From Cellvibrionaceae bacterium 1162T.S.0a.05 (GTDB lineage: Bacteria; Pseudomonadota; Gammaproteobacteria; Pseudomonadales; Cellvibrionaceae): a DNA stretch of 64,000 bases. This document shows positions 1 to 8,208 of this stretch, piece after piece. The notes under the pieces are model-generated. The model was not told where the DNA came from. It made no database searches and saw only the letters and a list, made by a program, of their open reading frames with translations. The DNA lies in NCBI GenBank assembly GCA_000964245.1, contig LANB01000001.1, forward strand, positions 351,501-415,500, given 5' to 3'. Both the position numbers and the translations under genes were made by a program. How positions within the stretch are numbered: position 1 is the first letter of the stretch; each line of letters starts with the position of its first letter.

Positions 1-425
1 TTACAAAGCTCGCGCATATCTTCGTGGTTGGATACCACCGCCGCGATTTCAACCGGGAGATAACCCCGCTTCCAGCCATTCAGTAAGTTATCAAGACAAT
101 GACCCCATTGGGATACGGCGATCACAATGCGCGATTTTTGCCGCGCATCACACAACTCCCAGTCCATTTGATAGCGTTCAGCGACTGATTGAAAGGCTGA
201 CACCACGTCACTGACATTTTTGGGGCCTTCGACGGATTCCAATACCGTACGCATAAAAAAGCGGCGCGTACTCACATCCTCAAACTGTGAAGACTCACGA
301 ATATTAAAGCCTTGCAGGGAAAATAAACTCGCGACCGATGCCACGATACCCGGGCGGTCGTCACAACTGAATTTTAGAATGAGTTCTTCTGCCTGACTGT
401 GTGCCAGGTTCGCGCTTTTATTCAT
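1..425 (-). CDS. purU: Formyltetrahydrofolate deformylase (partial, C-terminus beyond left edge)
   Basis: PurU hydrolyses 10-formyltetrahydrofolate to formate and tetrahydrofolate in the cytoplasm, balancing one-carbon pools and feeding formate to purine synthesis. The visible 141 codons begin at an ATG at 425. They show an N-terminal ACT domain (CDDRPGIV near residue 20, then a GFNIRESSQF segment) followed by the start of the formyltransferase-like domain (HCLDNLL and PVEIAAVVSNHEDM). This matches the PurU order of ACT plus hydrolase. The family is about 280-290 residues, so roughly half is cut off by the window edge. No strong ribosome site is seen next to the ATG. The gene lies downstream of, and in the same direction as, the DUF1287 gene, with a 71-bp gap that could hold its own promoter. 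Confidence 0.9.
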   Translation of the reverse strand, partial: MNKSANLAHSQAEELILKFSCDDRPGIVASVASLFSLQGFNIRESSQFEDVSTRRFFMRTVLESVEGPKNVSDVVSAFQSVAERYQMDWELCDARQKSRIVIAVSQWGHCLDNLLNGWKRGYLPVEIAAVVSNHEDMRELC

Positions 426-496
426 GTCCGTTCAACTCAGTCCTTTTTATTCCTGTCGGTTCAGGAACAGTTGGGTTCAAAGGGCGCGTAGTTTAC

Positions 497-1141
497 CTAT
501 TCTTCTGAATGATTGACAGTAGTGCCGAGGTCGGGGTGATAGCGGTAGTGCCCGGTGATGGAATAAGCAAACAGGCGATCATCTTCCTTCGGCCCCCAGC
601 CTACATTGTGGATGACCAGGGGAGTGCCCTTGCGGCTTTTTTTATCCGAGACGATACCAATGTGAGGCGTGCCTGCAGATAAATCCCAGGAAACAATATC
701 GCCGGGAAGATAGTCCTCAGCCTTGTTGCTGATGGGTAAAGACCGTCCAAAGCGTGAGAAAAATACGCGCTGATTCGGTACGCGCCGATGATCTATGTTC
801 GTGTCGGTGTGACTCAAGCCCCAAATATTCGGATAAAGAGAAAAGTTTGCTTGCATGTCTTCGTGTATCAGTTCTTGTAAATCGATCCCGAGCTTTCGAT
901 AAGAGCGAATCACCACATCCGTGCATACACCAATATTATTTGGCACGTCGCCCATAGGGTAAGCGATTTTTCGATAAGCGCCATTGTAAACAACAAAATG
1001 TTCGGTACGTTCCCGCGCAGCTTCAACCAGTTTTTTGGCAAAGCCCTGATTTGTTTGCGCAACAAGCGGCAGGTTTAACGCCGTGCAAAATAAAAAACTG
1101 AACAAAAAACGCTTTGACCAAACAATTAAACGTTCGCGCAA
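497..1141 (-). CDS. DUF1287 family exported protein (YijF-like)
   Basis: The protein has 214 residues and an N-terminal Sec-type signal (basic residues, then a hydrophobic stretch ending near LPLVAQ), so it should be periplasmic. The mature part carries the hallmarks of DUF1287: CTDVVIRSYR, IDLQELIHEDM, NIDHRRVPN, a DYLPGDIVSWDL segment, HIGIVSD and an ITGHYRYHP-like end. DUF1287 is related in fold to NlpC/P60-type cysteine hydrolases; the Cys of CTDVV and the His of PHIGIV are candidate catalytic residues, which is inference. The start is TTG at 1141, chosen because AAAAGGAG lies about 8 nt upstream and no better ATG is in frame. It follows the SDR gene closely (34-bp gap). The physiological substrate is unknown. 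Confidence 0.85.
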   Translation of the reverse strand: MRERLIVWSKRFLFSFLFCTALNLPLVAQTNQGFAKKLVEAARERTEHFVVYNGAYRKIAYPMGDVPNNIGVCTDVVIRSYRKLGIDLQELIHEDMQANFSLYPNIWGLSHTDTNIDHRRVPNQRVFFSRFGRSLPISNKAEDYLPGDIVSWDLSAGTPHIGIVSDKKSRKGTPLVIHNVGWGPKEDDRLFAYSITGHYRYHPDLGTTVNHSEE

Positions 1142-1175
1142 TATGTTTTCTCCTTTTGGGAAGCCTGTTTTAAAA

Positions 1176-2000
1176 CTAGCGACCGGCTTTAGTGAGTTGT
1201 TTGAACATTTCTCCCAACTGGTTGCTCAATTCGGAAGCGCCACCCAGCGACCATCCCCCATCCACGGGTATCACTGTGCCGTTAATGTACGAGGCTTGTT
1301 CAGACGCAAGAAAAAGGCAGGTGTTGCCAATATCCTGTTTTTTACCCAGCCGTTTTAAGGGGACCGACTCGCGCGCTTTTTCAATAAATTCCGGCGTAGG
1401 TGCCAGGCGTTTCATCCCTTCTGTTTCTTCAATCGGGCCAGGCACCACGCTGTTAATACGTATTCCCTCCGGCCCCCATTCCAGCGCTAAACAGCGCGTA
1501 ATCATGTCGACACCGGCTTTTGCGGAACACACATGCGCTTGTGCCACCATTGGTAAAAACGCTTGAGGCGCAGAGATATTGACGATACTGGCTCCGGGTT
1601 TCCGCAGTAAAGGATAAGCCGCTTTCATGACGTGGAAAGTCCCCACGAGATCAATATCAACCACTGCTTTAAAACCGTTGGAGGATAAACCATCAACCAA
1701 CGCAGGAAAGTTACCCGCGGCGCCGGATATCAACACATCGATATCGCCCCAGGCTTCATGCACTCCTTTCAAACCTTTTTCCAATGCTTCGGCATCGCGC
1801 ACATCACAGCAAAAACCTTGTGCTTGAGCGCCGGCTTTTTCCAGTAATTCAACAGTAGCCGTCACTTTTTCCTCACTGCGGCTGGCCACGGCCACGCGCG
1901 CGCCCGCTCGAGCAAAACACTCCGCCACACCTTGATTAATGCCACTCGTTCCACCTACAACAACAACGTTTTTATTTTTGAAATCAAATTGACTGCTCAC
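1176..2000 (-). CDS. SDR family oxidoreductase, 2,4-dienoyl-CoA reductase type
   Basis: A 274-residue short-chain dehydrogenase/reductase. The Rossmann motif GGTSGINQG lies near the N-terminus, followed by an SGAAGNFPA segment in place of the usual NNAG. The canonical YxxxK is replaced by a QAHVCSAKAGVDM stretch with Lys but no Tyr. This, with the LALEWGPEGIRINSVVPGPI block, is typical of 2,4-dienoyl-CoA reductases (DECR/PDCR group) rather than ordinary SDRs. The likely role is NADPH-dependent reduction of dienoyl-CoA during oxidation of unsaturated fatty acids. The start is GTG at 2000: AAGGAG sits about 6 nt upstream, and an in-frame ATG at 2054 would lie inside the preceding gene. It follows the enoyl-CoA hydratase/isomerase gene by 10 bp, so the two are probably co-translated. 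Confidence 0.85.
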   Translation of the reverse strand: MSSQFDFKNKNVVVVGGTSGINQGVAECFARAGARVAVASRSEEKVTATVELLEKAGAQAQGFCCDVRDAEALEKGLKGVHEAWGDIDVLISGAAGNFPALVDGLSSNGFKAVVDIDLVGTFHVMKAAYPLLRKPGASIVNISAPQAFLPMVAQAHVCSAKAGVDMITRCLALEWGPEGIRINSVVPGPIEETEGMKRLAPTPEFIEKARESVPLKRLGKKQDIGNTCLFLASEQASYINGTVIPVDGGWSLGGASELSNQLGEMFKQLTKAGR

Positions 2001-2010
2001 GGTGTACTCC

Positions 2011-2784
2011 TTATTTTGAATTGAGTTTGGAAAAGTCGGCTTCACGTTTTTCAAAAAACGCCGTCACCGCTTCGCTGAATTCCGCTGACTTTAAGCGGGC
2101 GAGGAACAATGCCCCTTCTTCCTGCATCACCTTGAGCCCCTGCTCTTTCATCGGGGATTTCAACAAGGCCTTGGTAATTTTTATCGCCTCCGGGGCTTTT
2201 TTCGCGAGCTTTGCACACGTTGCTTGTGCGATTTCCAGGGGGTGTTCCACTACGGCATTAAGCAAGGCGCAACGTTCGGCTTCTTGCGCAGAAAACTTTT
2301 CACCCAACATCAGCAATTCCGCTGCACGCACATGCCCCGCGCGTTGAGGCAAAAATAAACTGGAGGCGTATTCCGGACACAAACCCAAATTGACAAAGGG
2401 AAGTTGAAAAACAGCATCAGGATGTGCGTACACAAAATCACAATGCAACAGCAAGGTTGTACCAATGCCCACTGCGACCCCCTCCACTGCAGCCACCACC
2501 GGCAAGGGGCAAAGGTATAGGCCATGCATAAAACGAATGAGTGGGTGACCTTCATCAAAATTAAAGGCCGCACTGGCAAAGTCATTCAAATCGTTGCCAC
2601 TGGTAAAGGCGCCACCTTCGCCATGAATCAGTATGGCGCGTAGCTCAGGGTTTTCAGCGGCGTGTTCAAGTGCAGAGGCCAGCGCCTCATACATTGCGAG
2701 ATTCAGCGCATTGCGCTGGGCGGGGCGACGTAAACTGAGCGTTAATACGCCATCCTGAATTTCTATACCAATTTCCTCAGTCAT
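2011..2784 (-). CDS. Enoyl-CoA hydratase/isomerase family protein
   Basis: A 257-residue crotonase-fold protein. Visible marks are the oxyanion-hole segment GEGGAFTSGNDLNDF near residue 55, the GVAVGIGTTLLLHCDF helix near residue 105, and NLGLCPEYASSLFLP near residue 130. The PEYASS motif with a single Glu resembles delta3,delta2-enoyl-CoA isomerases and PaaG-like members more than the classical two-Glu hydratases. Together with the adjacent dienoyl-CoA-reductase-like SDR, this suggests the auxiliary pathway for unsaturated fatty-acid beta-oxidation; the exact reaction is inferred. The start ATG at 2784 has AAAGGAG about 6 nt upstream. Its promoter region carries three tandem 14-bp repeats. 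Confidence 0.85.
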   Translation of the reverse strand: MTEEIGIEIQDGVLTLSLRRPAQRNALNLAMYEALASALEHAAENPELRAILIHGEGGAFTSGNDLNDFASAAFNFDEGHPLIRFMHGLYLCPLPVVAAVEGVAVGIGTTLLLHCDFVYAHPDAVFQLPFVNLGLCPEYASSLFLPQRAGHVRAAELLMLGEKFSAQEAERCALLNAVVEHPLEIAQATCAKLAKKAPEAIKITKALLKSPMKEQGLKVMQEEGALFLARLKSAEFSEAVTAFFEKREADFSKLNSK

Positions 2785-2800
2785 GCTGGCTCCTTTATTT

Positions 2801-2842
2801 ATAGGTCTTCACTTATAGGTTTTCACTTATAGATCTTTACTT
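2801..2842. repeat. Three tandem 14-bp repeats upstream of the enoyl-CoA hydratase gene
   Basis: Three head-to-tail copies, ATAGGTCTTCACTT, ATAGGTTTTCACTT and ATAGATCTTTACTT, lie at 2801-2814, 2815-2828 and 2829-2842. They sit 17 bp upstream of the ATG at 2784. A 14-bp period places copies about 1.3 helical turns apart. They could be regulator binding sites in the leader or promoter of the fatty-acid operon, or simple slippage products. The repeat itself is seen directly; the function is inference. Confidence 0.6.
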
Positions 2843-3026
2843 TCAGCGTTGTTTTTCGTGTTTTAACAAATTAGCGACCAAAAAGTGATTGCTAAAGTGT
2901 TCACTCGCAGCGCCGATTGCGACGGATTTGCCAGTATTTACCTGTTAATTACGTGTTATGAGGCTTGCATCTTACTTGCAGGCCGCTAAAATCGCGGCTT
3001 CCTTAATCATAGCCCGCAAAATTAAT

Positions 3027-4778
3027 ATGAACATTCGCGCTCTGCTTTCCGAACGCTTCCGCAACGCCATGAGCGATGCAGGCATCCCGGGCGACTTCCA
3101 GCCCCATATCACTCCCGCCAAGAAAGCCGGTTTTGGCGATTATCAGGCCAATGGTGCAATGGCAGCAGCGAAAGCCATGAAAAAACCGCCGCGCGACGTG
3201 GCCCAACTTATTCTGGATAACCTGCAGCTCGAAGGCATCGCCAATAAGACAGAGATCGCAGGCCCTGGTTTCATCAATATTCATCTCGACCCGCGTTGGC
3301 TTGCACGCCAGATTGAATATGCCTCTGATCAACCTCGCCTTGGTATGGACGAGGGCGATGAAGCGCAGCAGATTGTCATCGACTACTCATCTCCCAATCT
3401 CGCCAAGGAAATGCACGTAGGCCATGTACGCACAACCGTACTGGGTGACGCCCTGGCACGCATCCTCGAATTTATGGGGCACAAGGTGATTCGCCAAAAT
3501 CACGTGGGCGATTGGGGAACGCAATTCGGCATGCTGATTGCGGAATTGGAAAGCCACCTTAAACAGGGAGAGGAAGCCGCTTTTGCTCTAAGTGACCTTG
3601 AAAGCTTTTACCGCCAGGCGAAAACACACTTTGATGCCGACCCGAATTTTGCCAATACCGCGCGCGAATACGTTGTGAAACTGCAGTCGGGCGATGCCGC
3701 AGTGTTAACGCTTTGGGAGCAATTTAAAAATGTGTCTCTGCAACACGCAGCAGAAATTTACGAAAAAATGAACATCAGTCTCAAACCCGAGGATGTGCGC
3801 GGCGAAAGTGCCTACAACGATTTACTGGCCGACGTCGTCCTTGATCTTCAGGAGAAAGGCATTGTTGTCGAAGACAAAGGCGCGCAAGTGGCCTTTCTTA
3901 AGGAACTGGCAGACAAAAATGGTGACCCGGCTGTCGTCATTATTCAAAAATCCGATGGCGGCTATCTTTACAGCACTACGGATCTTGCAGCCCTGAAGTA
4001 TCGCAGCGAAACCTTGAAAGCCGATCGCGTTATGTATTTTATTGATGCGCGTCAATCACTGCATATGCAACAGGTTTTTTGTATTGGCCGCAAAGCCGGC
4101 TACGCGGATGAATGGCTCAGCCTTGAACACCACGCTTTCGGTATGATTCTTGGGGACGACAACAAACCCTTTAAAACACGCAGCGGCGATACCGTAAAAC
4201 TGGCCGATTTGCTGGATGAAGCCGTTGAACGCGCGGATAAAATTGTGCGCACAAAACTTGCAGAACGTGGTCTCGAGTTCGCGGAGCAAGAGATTCAGGA
4301 CATTGCCCACAAAGTGGGAATTGGCGCAGTAAAATATGCCGACCTGAGTAAAACACGAACAAATGACTACGTGTTTAACTGGGACAGTATGTTGCGTTTC
4401 GAAGGGAATACCGGTCCGTACATGCAATACGCTTACACACGTATTTACAGCATCTTTCGTAAAGCAGACGAGGACCTCGAAAATTTTGCAGCGCCGATTC
4501 ATTTCGCGCAAGATCAGGAGTATGCACTCGGCGTAAAACTCATGCAGTTTTCCGAGGCGCTTGAACAAGTCGCACTCGAAGCCTACCCGCATGTTTTATG
4601 TAACTACCTCTATGATTTAAGCTCGGCGTTCTCAACGTTTTATGACGCGTGCCCAATATTAAGGTCGGATGTCGACCCCCAAACACGTTCAAGCCGATTA
4701 ATGTTGAGTAAAGGTGTCGCAACAACCTTGAAAACCGGCTTGAATTTACTGGGCATTCAGGTGATGCCCCGTATGTAA
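3027..4778 (+). CDS. argS: Arginine--tRNA ligase
   Basis: Class I aminoacyl-tRNA synthetase that charges tRNA-Arg with arginine in the cytoplasm. The order of parts fits ArgS: the N-terminal additional domain (MNIRALLSE start, [19 protein letters not shown]), the HIGH-type motif as HVGH inside a [13 protein letters not shown] block near residue 120, the catalytic [18 protein letters not shown] segment (this family usually lacks a standard KMSK), and a C-terminal DALR anticodon-binding domain ending at VMPRM. From the ATG at 3027 the protein has 583 residues, close to the E. coli length. An upstream ATG at 2958 is in frame but adds 23 residues absent from the family, so 3027 is preferred. The stop codon directly abuts that of dinG on the other strand. 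Confidence 0.96.
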   Translation: MNIRALLSERFRNAMSDAGIPGDFQPHITPAKKAGFGDYQANGAMAAAKAMKKPPRDVAQLILDNLQLEGIANKTEIAGPGFINIHLDPRWLARQIEYASDQPRLGMDEGDEAQQIVIDYSSPNLAKEMHVGHVRTTVLGDALARILEFMGHKVIRQNHVGDWGTQFGMLIAELESHLKQGEEAAFALSDLESFYRQAKTHFDADPNFANTAREYVVKLQSGDAAVLTLWEQFKNVSLQHAAEIYEKMNISLKPEDVRGESAYNDLLADVVLDLQEKGIVVEDKGAQVAFLKELADKNGDPAVVIIQKSDGGYLYSTTDLAALKYRSETLKADRVMYFIDARQSLHMQQVFCIGRKAGYADEWLSLEHHAFGMILGDDNKPFKTRSGDTVKLADLLDEAVERADKIVRTKLAERGLEFAEQEIQDIAHKVGIGAVKYADLSKTRTNDYVFNWDSMLRFEGNTGPYMQYAYTRIYSIFRKADEDLENFAAPIHFAQDQEYALGVKLMQFSEALEQVALEAYPHVLCNYLYDLSSAFSTFYDACPILRSDVDPQTRSSRLMLSKGVATTLKTGLNLLGIQVMPRM

Positions 4779-6896
4779 TTAATATACTTTTTTATAAGGC
4801 GGAAGGGAATCCAGTATCACACGGCCATAACGTTTGGTTAATAAACGTTTATCCAGTATTGAAATTTTTCCTACGTCACTTTCTGTTCGCAATAAACGGC
4901 CGCAGGCTTGCACCAAACGCATGGCAGCATCGGGTACGGCAATTTCCATAAAGGCATTGCCGCCGCGCTTTTCGATCCACTCCCCCATCGCCGATTCGAG
5001 AGGGTCATCGGGAACAGCAAAGGGAATTTTGGCAATAATGACGTGCTCGCAATACAAGCCCGGCAAATCAACGCCCTCTGCAAAGCTCGCCAAACCAAAA
5101 AGTATGCTGCCTATTCCATTATCAATACGGCTTTTGTGCTTGGCTATCAGTTGCTGCTTGGATTCACTGCCCTGAATCAAAATATTGTTGCGCAATTCGT
5201 GCGGTAAATCCTGGTAGACATCCTGCATTTGTCGGCGCGAAGAAAACAGTACCAGTGTTCCCTGGTCGAGGTCGATAATATCCGGTAAATATTCAATGAG
5301 ATTATCGGTATGGGCCTGCGCATTATTCGCTTCAATAGCAAAATCGGGAATGTGCAGTTCTGCATTTTCAGAAAAATGGAAGGGGCTGGGGACCACTTCG
5401 TAGGTGTCGTGTTCGCTCGTTCCGGCACGATATTGAAAACGGTTAAAAGAATTTAACGCGGTCAGGGTGGCTGAAGTCACAATCGCGCCAAAGCAACGCG
5501 ACCACAAATCCTCTTCCAATGCGCGGGACGCGAGGATGGGACTCGACACGATTTCAAAGTCCTGCTGATCATTAAAATCGAGCAGCGTAATCCAACGCGC
5601 AATGGGCCAGTTTTCATCGGGAGTGGTTGTCGCGAAGCTTTGCCACAATGCTTGATTCCCTTCAGTGCGTGCCAACCAATTGGCAAGTACGGCATAGAGC
5701 ATTTCCAAATCAACCAGGGGAACTGACGCACTTTGCTCGTTTATTAATTCCTCAACTTCACGGTGTAGCTTTTGCAACACATTACCAAGCTGGGAAAAAC
5801 CTTGAGTGAGTTCCAGTGCCAGTTTTTCCAACTGTTCCGGCACCTGACCGTGCTCAAAACGCAGTCGAGGTGTGCGCTCACTGCGATCCACATCTTCGAC
5901 TAACACTTGCATGAAAGGCAAATGCGTTTCAAGAATAGTTCGCACCGCCTTTAAGGTGCCTTCCAGGGGGCGCGCCAAATTTAAAAAATGTTCAGCATTA
6001 TCGAATGCTTCGATAAGACCTGGCCACTGCCCCTCACTTTGCCCCAACCAACGAATACTGCTGCGATAACGCGTATGCAGGGAAAAATGGTTGAGTGCTT
6101 TTTCAGGCAGGTGATGACCTTCATCGAAAATATAAATGGTGTCTTCCGGCGCGGGCAAAATAGCGCCACCACCCAAGGCCAGATCAGCAAGCACCAGGTC
6201 GTGGTTGGCAACAATGCAGTCCACCTCTTCCAGCGCTTCACGCGCTTTAAAAAAACTGCACGCGCGCACATTGCTGCATTTTCGCCCGGTACATTGTCGG
6301 TGGTCCGTAGTGACACGCTGCCAGGCCTGCTGTTCAATTTCGAGAGGCCAATTGTCGCGATCGCCATCCCACTCGCCTTCCGCTAATGCCGTCACCAGCG
6401 AATCGTAAAGTTTTTTATCTTCCGCTGAAAACTCGACGTACTCTTCTTCATACACCGGAATTAATTGGCTGTCGTCATCGCTACTGACCAATCTATCGAG
6501 TTTACTCAAACACACATAACGGCCGCGGCCTTTAGCCAGTGCAAAGGAGAAATTGAGGCCGCTGTGGCGTAGCACATCCGGCAAATCCTTGTTAACCACT
6601 TGTTCTTGCAGGGCAATGGTGGCCGAAGACAACACCACTTTTTTATTCAGCGCCGCCGCAACCGGCAAACAGGCAAGCAGGTAAGCCACGGTTTTGCCAG
6701 TCCCTGTGCCCGCCTCCACAACGCAGACATGGCCTTCGCCAGTGCGAAAGCCTTCGGCATCGAATTCGATATTGCCAAGCGTTTTCGCAATGGCCGCAAT
6801 CATCAGCTTTTGGCCGTAACGCGGCTTGAGATCCCTGGCTTTCAGAAAGTTGGAATAGGCTTGCTGAATGTGGGTTTTAATTTCCTGATCCAGCAT
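4779..6896 (-). CDS. dinG: ATP-dependent DNA helicase DinG
   Basis: Superfamily 2, XPD/Rad3-like 5'-3' helicase that unwinds DNA and removes R-loops during repair and replication-transcription conflicts. In 705 residues one sees Walker A (EAGTGTGKT, residues 61-69), the DEGH Walker B box (residues 258-261), a VTSATL motif III, and a C-terminal QACGRLLR motif VI. Four cysteines at 129, 202, 207 and 213 have nearly the spacing of the 4Fe-4S cluster ligands of E. coli DinG. The 3' end abuts argS with no intergenic base, and the 5' end overlaps the acyltransferase gene by 20 bp, so the two minus-strand genes are likely co-transcribed. Confidence 0.95.
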   Translation of the reverse strand: MLDQEIKTHIQQAYSNFLKARDLKPRYGQKLMIAAIAKTLGNIEFDAEGFRTGEGHVCVVEAGTGTGKTVAYLLACLPVAAALNKKVVLSSATIALQEQVVNKDLPDVLRHSGLNFSFALAKGRGRYVCLSKLDRLVSSDDDSQLIPVYEEEYVEFSAEDKKLYDSLVTALAEGEWDGDRDNWPLEIEQQAWQRVTTDHRQCTGRKCSNVRACSFFKAREALEEVDCIVANHDLVLADLALGGGAILPAPEDTIYIFDEGHHLPEKALNHFSLHTRYRSSIRWLGQSEGQWPGLIEAFDNAEHFLNLARPLEGTLKAVRTILETHLPFMQVLVEDVDRSERTPRLRFEHGQVPEQLEKLALELTQGFSQLGNVLQKLHREVEELINEQSASVPLVDLEMLYAVLANWLARTEGNQALWQSFATTTPDENWPIARWITLLDFNDQQDFEIVSSPILASRALEEDLWSRCFGAIVTSATLTALNSFNRFQYRAGTSEHDTYEVVPSPFHFSENAELHIPDFAIEANNAQAHTDNLIEYLPDIIDLDQGTLVLFSSRRQMQDVYQDLPHELRNNILIQGSESKQQLIAKHKSRIDNGIGSILFGLASFAEGVDLPGLYCEHVIIAKIPFAVPDDPLESAMGEWIEKRGGNAFMEIAVPDAAMRLVQACGRLLRTESDVGKISILDKRLLTKRYGRVILDSLPPYKKVY

Positions 6897-8049
6897 CCGT
6901 GTGTAATTTCAAGTGGGTGTATACGGGGTTGGCATAGGCTCGTAAAAGCGTGTCGAGATAGCGTGAGTTACAGGTAGCAATTTGCTCGCGAAACTTTTCA
7001 CGCTGAGCTTGCCAATCCTGCGACGTAAACAATACGCCTTTTTCACCGACGGGTACGGCAGGCGATTTTTTCTCAAGCATCTCATAGGCAATACAATTGC
7101 TCGGGTGGAGCACATAGTGACTCAATATTTGCTTGTCGAGTTCCTCTGTTACCGCTTCTGCATTTTCATAGTCACCGTGCAGAGGTTCCCCAAAACTTAA
7201 ATGAATATTGCCTTTGTAACCGGCAATACCGCGCGCAATACTGATCACATCCTCATGTTCTTCCTTGTGATATTCGCCAGTGGTTTCCTTCTCAAAAACT
7301 TCACGCGCCTTGGCTTGATCAAGTGGGTCGTATTCATAAGAAATACTGACCGGAATAATATTGGCATCGCGAATGTAATCCGCAAAATTCTGACTCTTGT
7401 CTCGAGAAATTGCCAACATGCTGATTACTGCCGGGTTAGTTTTATCCAGGCCGTCTTTTGCGCGACCTTCGCGTTGTGCAATCCAGACATTTTCATTGTC
7501 ATGCAGTACGCTGTGATGGATATAACGCGACAAATGTTTTGCTGCTTTCAATTTTTCACGCGGCGCTTTGGCTGAACGGTTAACAATAAAACTTTTATTT
7601 AAACGCATCAAATCGGAAGCAAAGGGCTTGGTCAGTAAGTTGTCACCGATTGCTATGCGCACTGTGGTAAAACCGTTGTGATACAACACCCAGTTAACAA
7701 AGGCCGGGTCCATGGTGATATCGCGGTGATTACTAATAAACAACGCGGCTTTTTCGCGTGGTAAACCATCGAGGCCAGACACACTCAATGTATCAACAGT
7801 TCGCTCAATCAATTTGGCAAAATAGCCTTCAATGACATTTTGAAAATCCTGGACACTGCGGACACTTGCCATTTCCTTGCGTACACGTTTGCGCACGGTA
7901 CCGCGAAGCAGAAATGGCAAATGCTTGCCAAGATTGGGAAAGCGTAGACGAATTATCGCGTCAATAAACTCCGGATCGGCCAGTAAGCGCTCGATGCAGG
8001 GCCGAACTTCCTCGTCGTTATAGGGGCGAATATCATCAAATTCTGACAT
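6877..8049 (-). CDS. 1-acyl-glycerol-3-phosphate acyltransferase family protein (PlsC domain)
   Basis: A 390-residue protein with a PlsC/LPLAT acyltransferase domain in the middle. The acceptor motif is NHRDITMDP (His108), a variant with five residues between His and Asp instead of the usual four. Further blocks are FIVNRS near residue 155, a WIAQREGRAKDG block (the EGTRS-like motif) near residue 190, and IIPVSISYEYDP near residue 235. Such enzymes transfer acyl chains to (lyso)phospholipid acceptors at the inner membrane. No clear transmembrane segment is seen, and the protein is longer than standard PlsC, with extra N- and C-terminal parts, so the substrate is uncertain. It overlaps dinG downstream by 20 bp. 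Confidence 0.8.
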   Translation of the reverse strand: MSEFDDIRPYNDEEVRPCIERLLADPEFIDAIIRLRFPNLGKHLPFLLRGTVRKRVRKEMASVRSVQDFQNVIEGYFAKLIERTVDTLSVSGLDGLPREKAALFISNHRDITMDPAFVNWVLYHNGFTTVRIAIGDNLLTKPFASDLMRLNKSFIVNRSAKAPREKLKAAKHLSRYIHHSVLHDNENVWIAQREGRAKDGLDKTNPAVISMLAISRDKSQNFADYIRDANIIPVSISYEYDPLDQAKAREVFEKETTGEYHKEEHEDVISIARGIAGYKGNIHLSFGEPLHGDYENAEAVTEELDKQILSHYVLHPSNCIAYEMLEKKSPAVPVGEKGVLFTSQDWQAQREKFREQIATCNSRYLDTLLRAYANPVYTHLKLHTDAGSGN

Positions 8050-8208
8050 TTCTCACTTCCGGATCTGACTTCCAAAAAAATTAAACCGCGCATTATACCC
8101 TCAAGCACTTGACGCCGTGCAATGCTTGCTCTTACGCGCACAGCTCCCTGTGCTATCATGACAGCACGGTGGCAGCAAGACGCCACGCTCGCCAAACGGG
8201 GGTGCAAA

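Noticed and set aside
4056-4592. 178-codon minus-strand ORF inside argS
   Set aside because: It is fully antisense to the conserved catalytic region of ArgS and the product shows no family resemblance.
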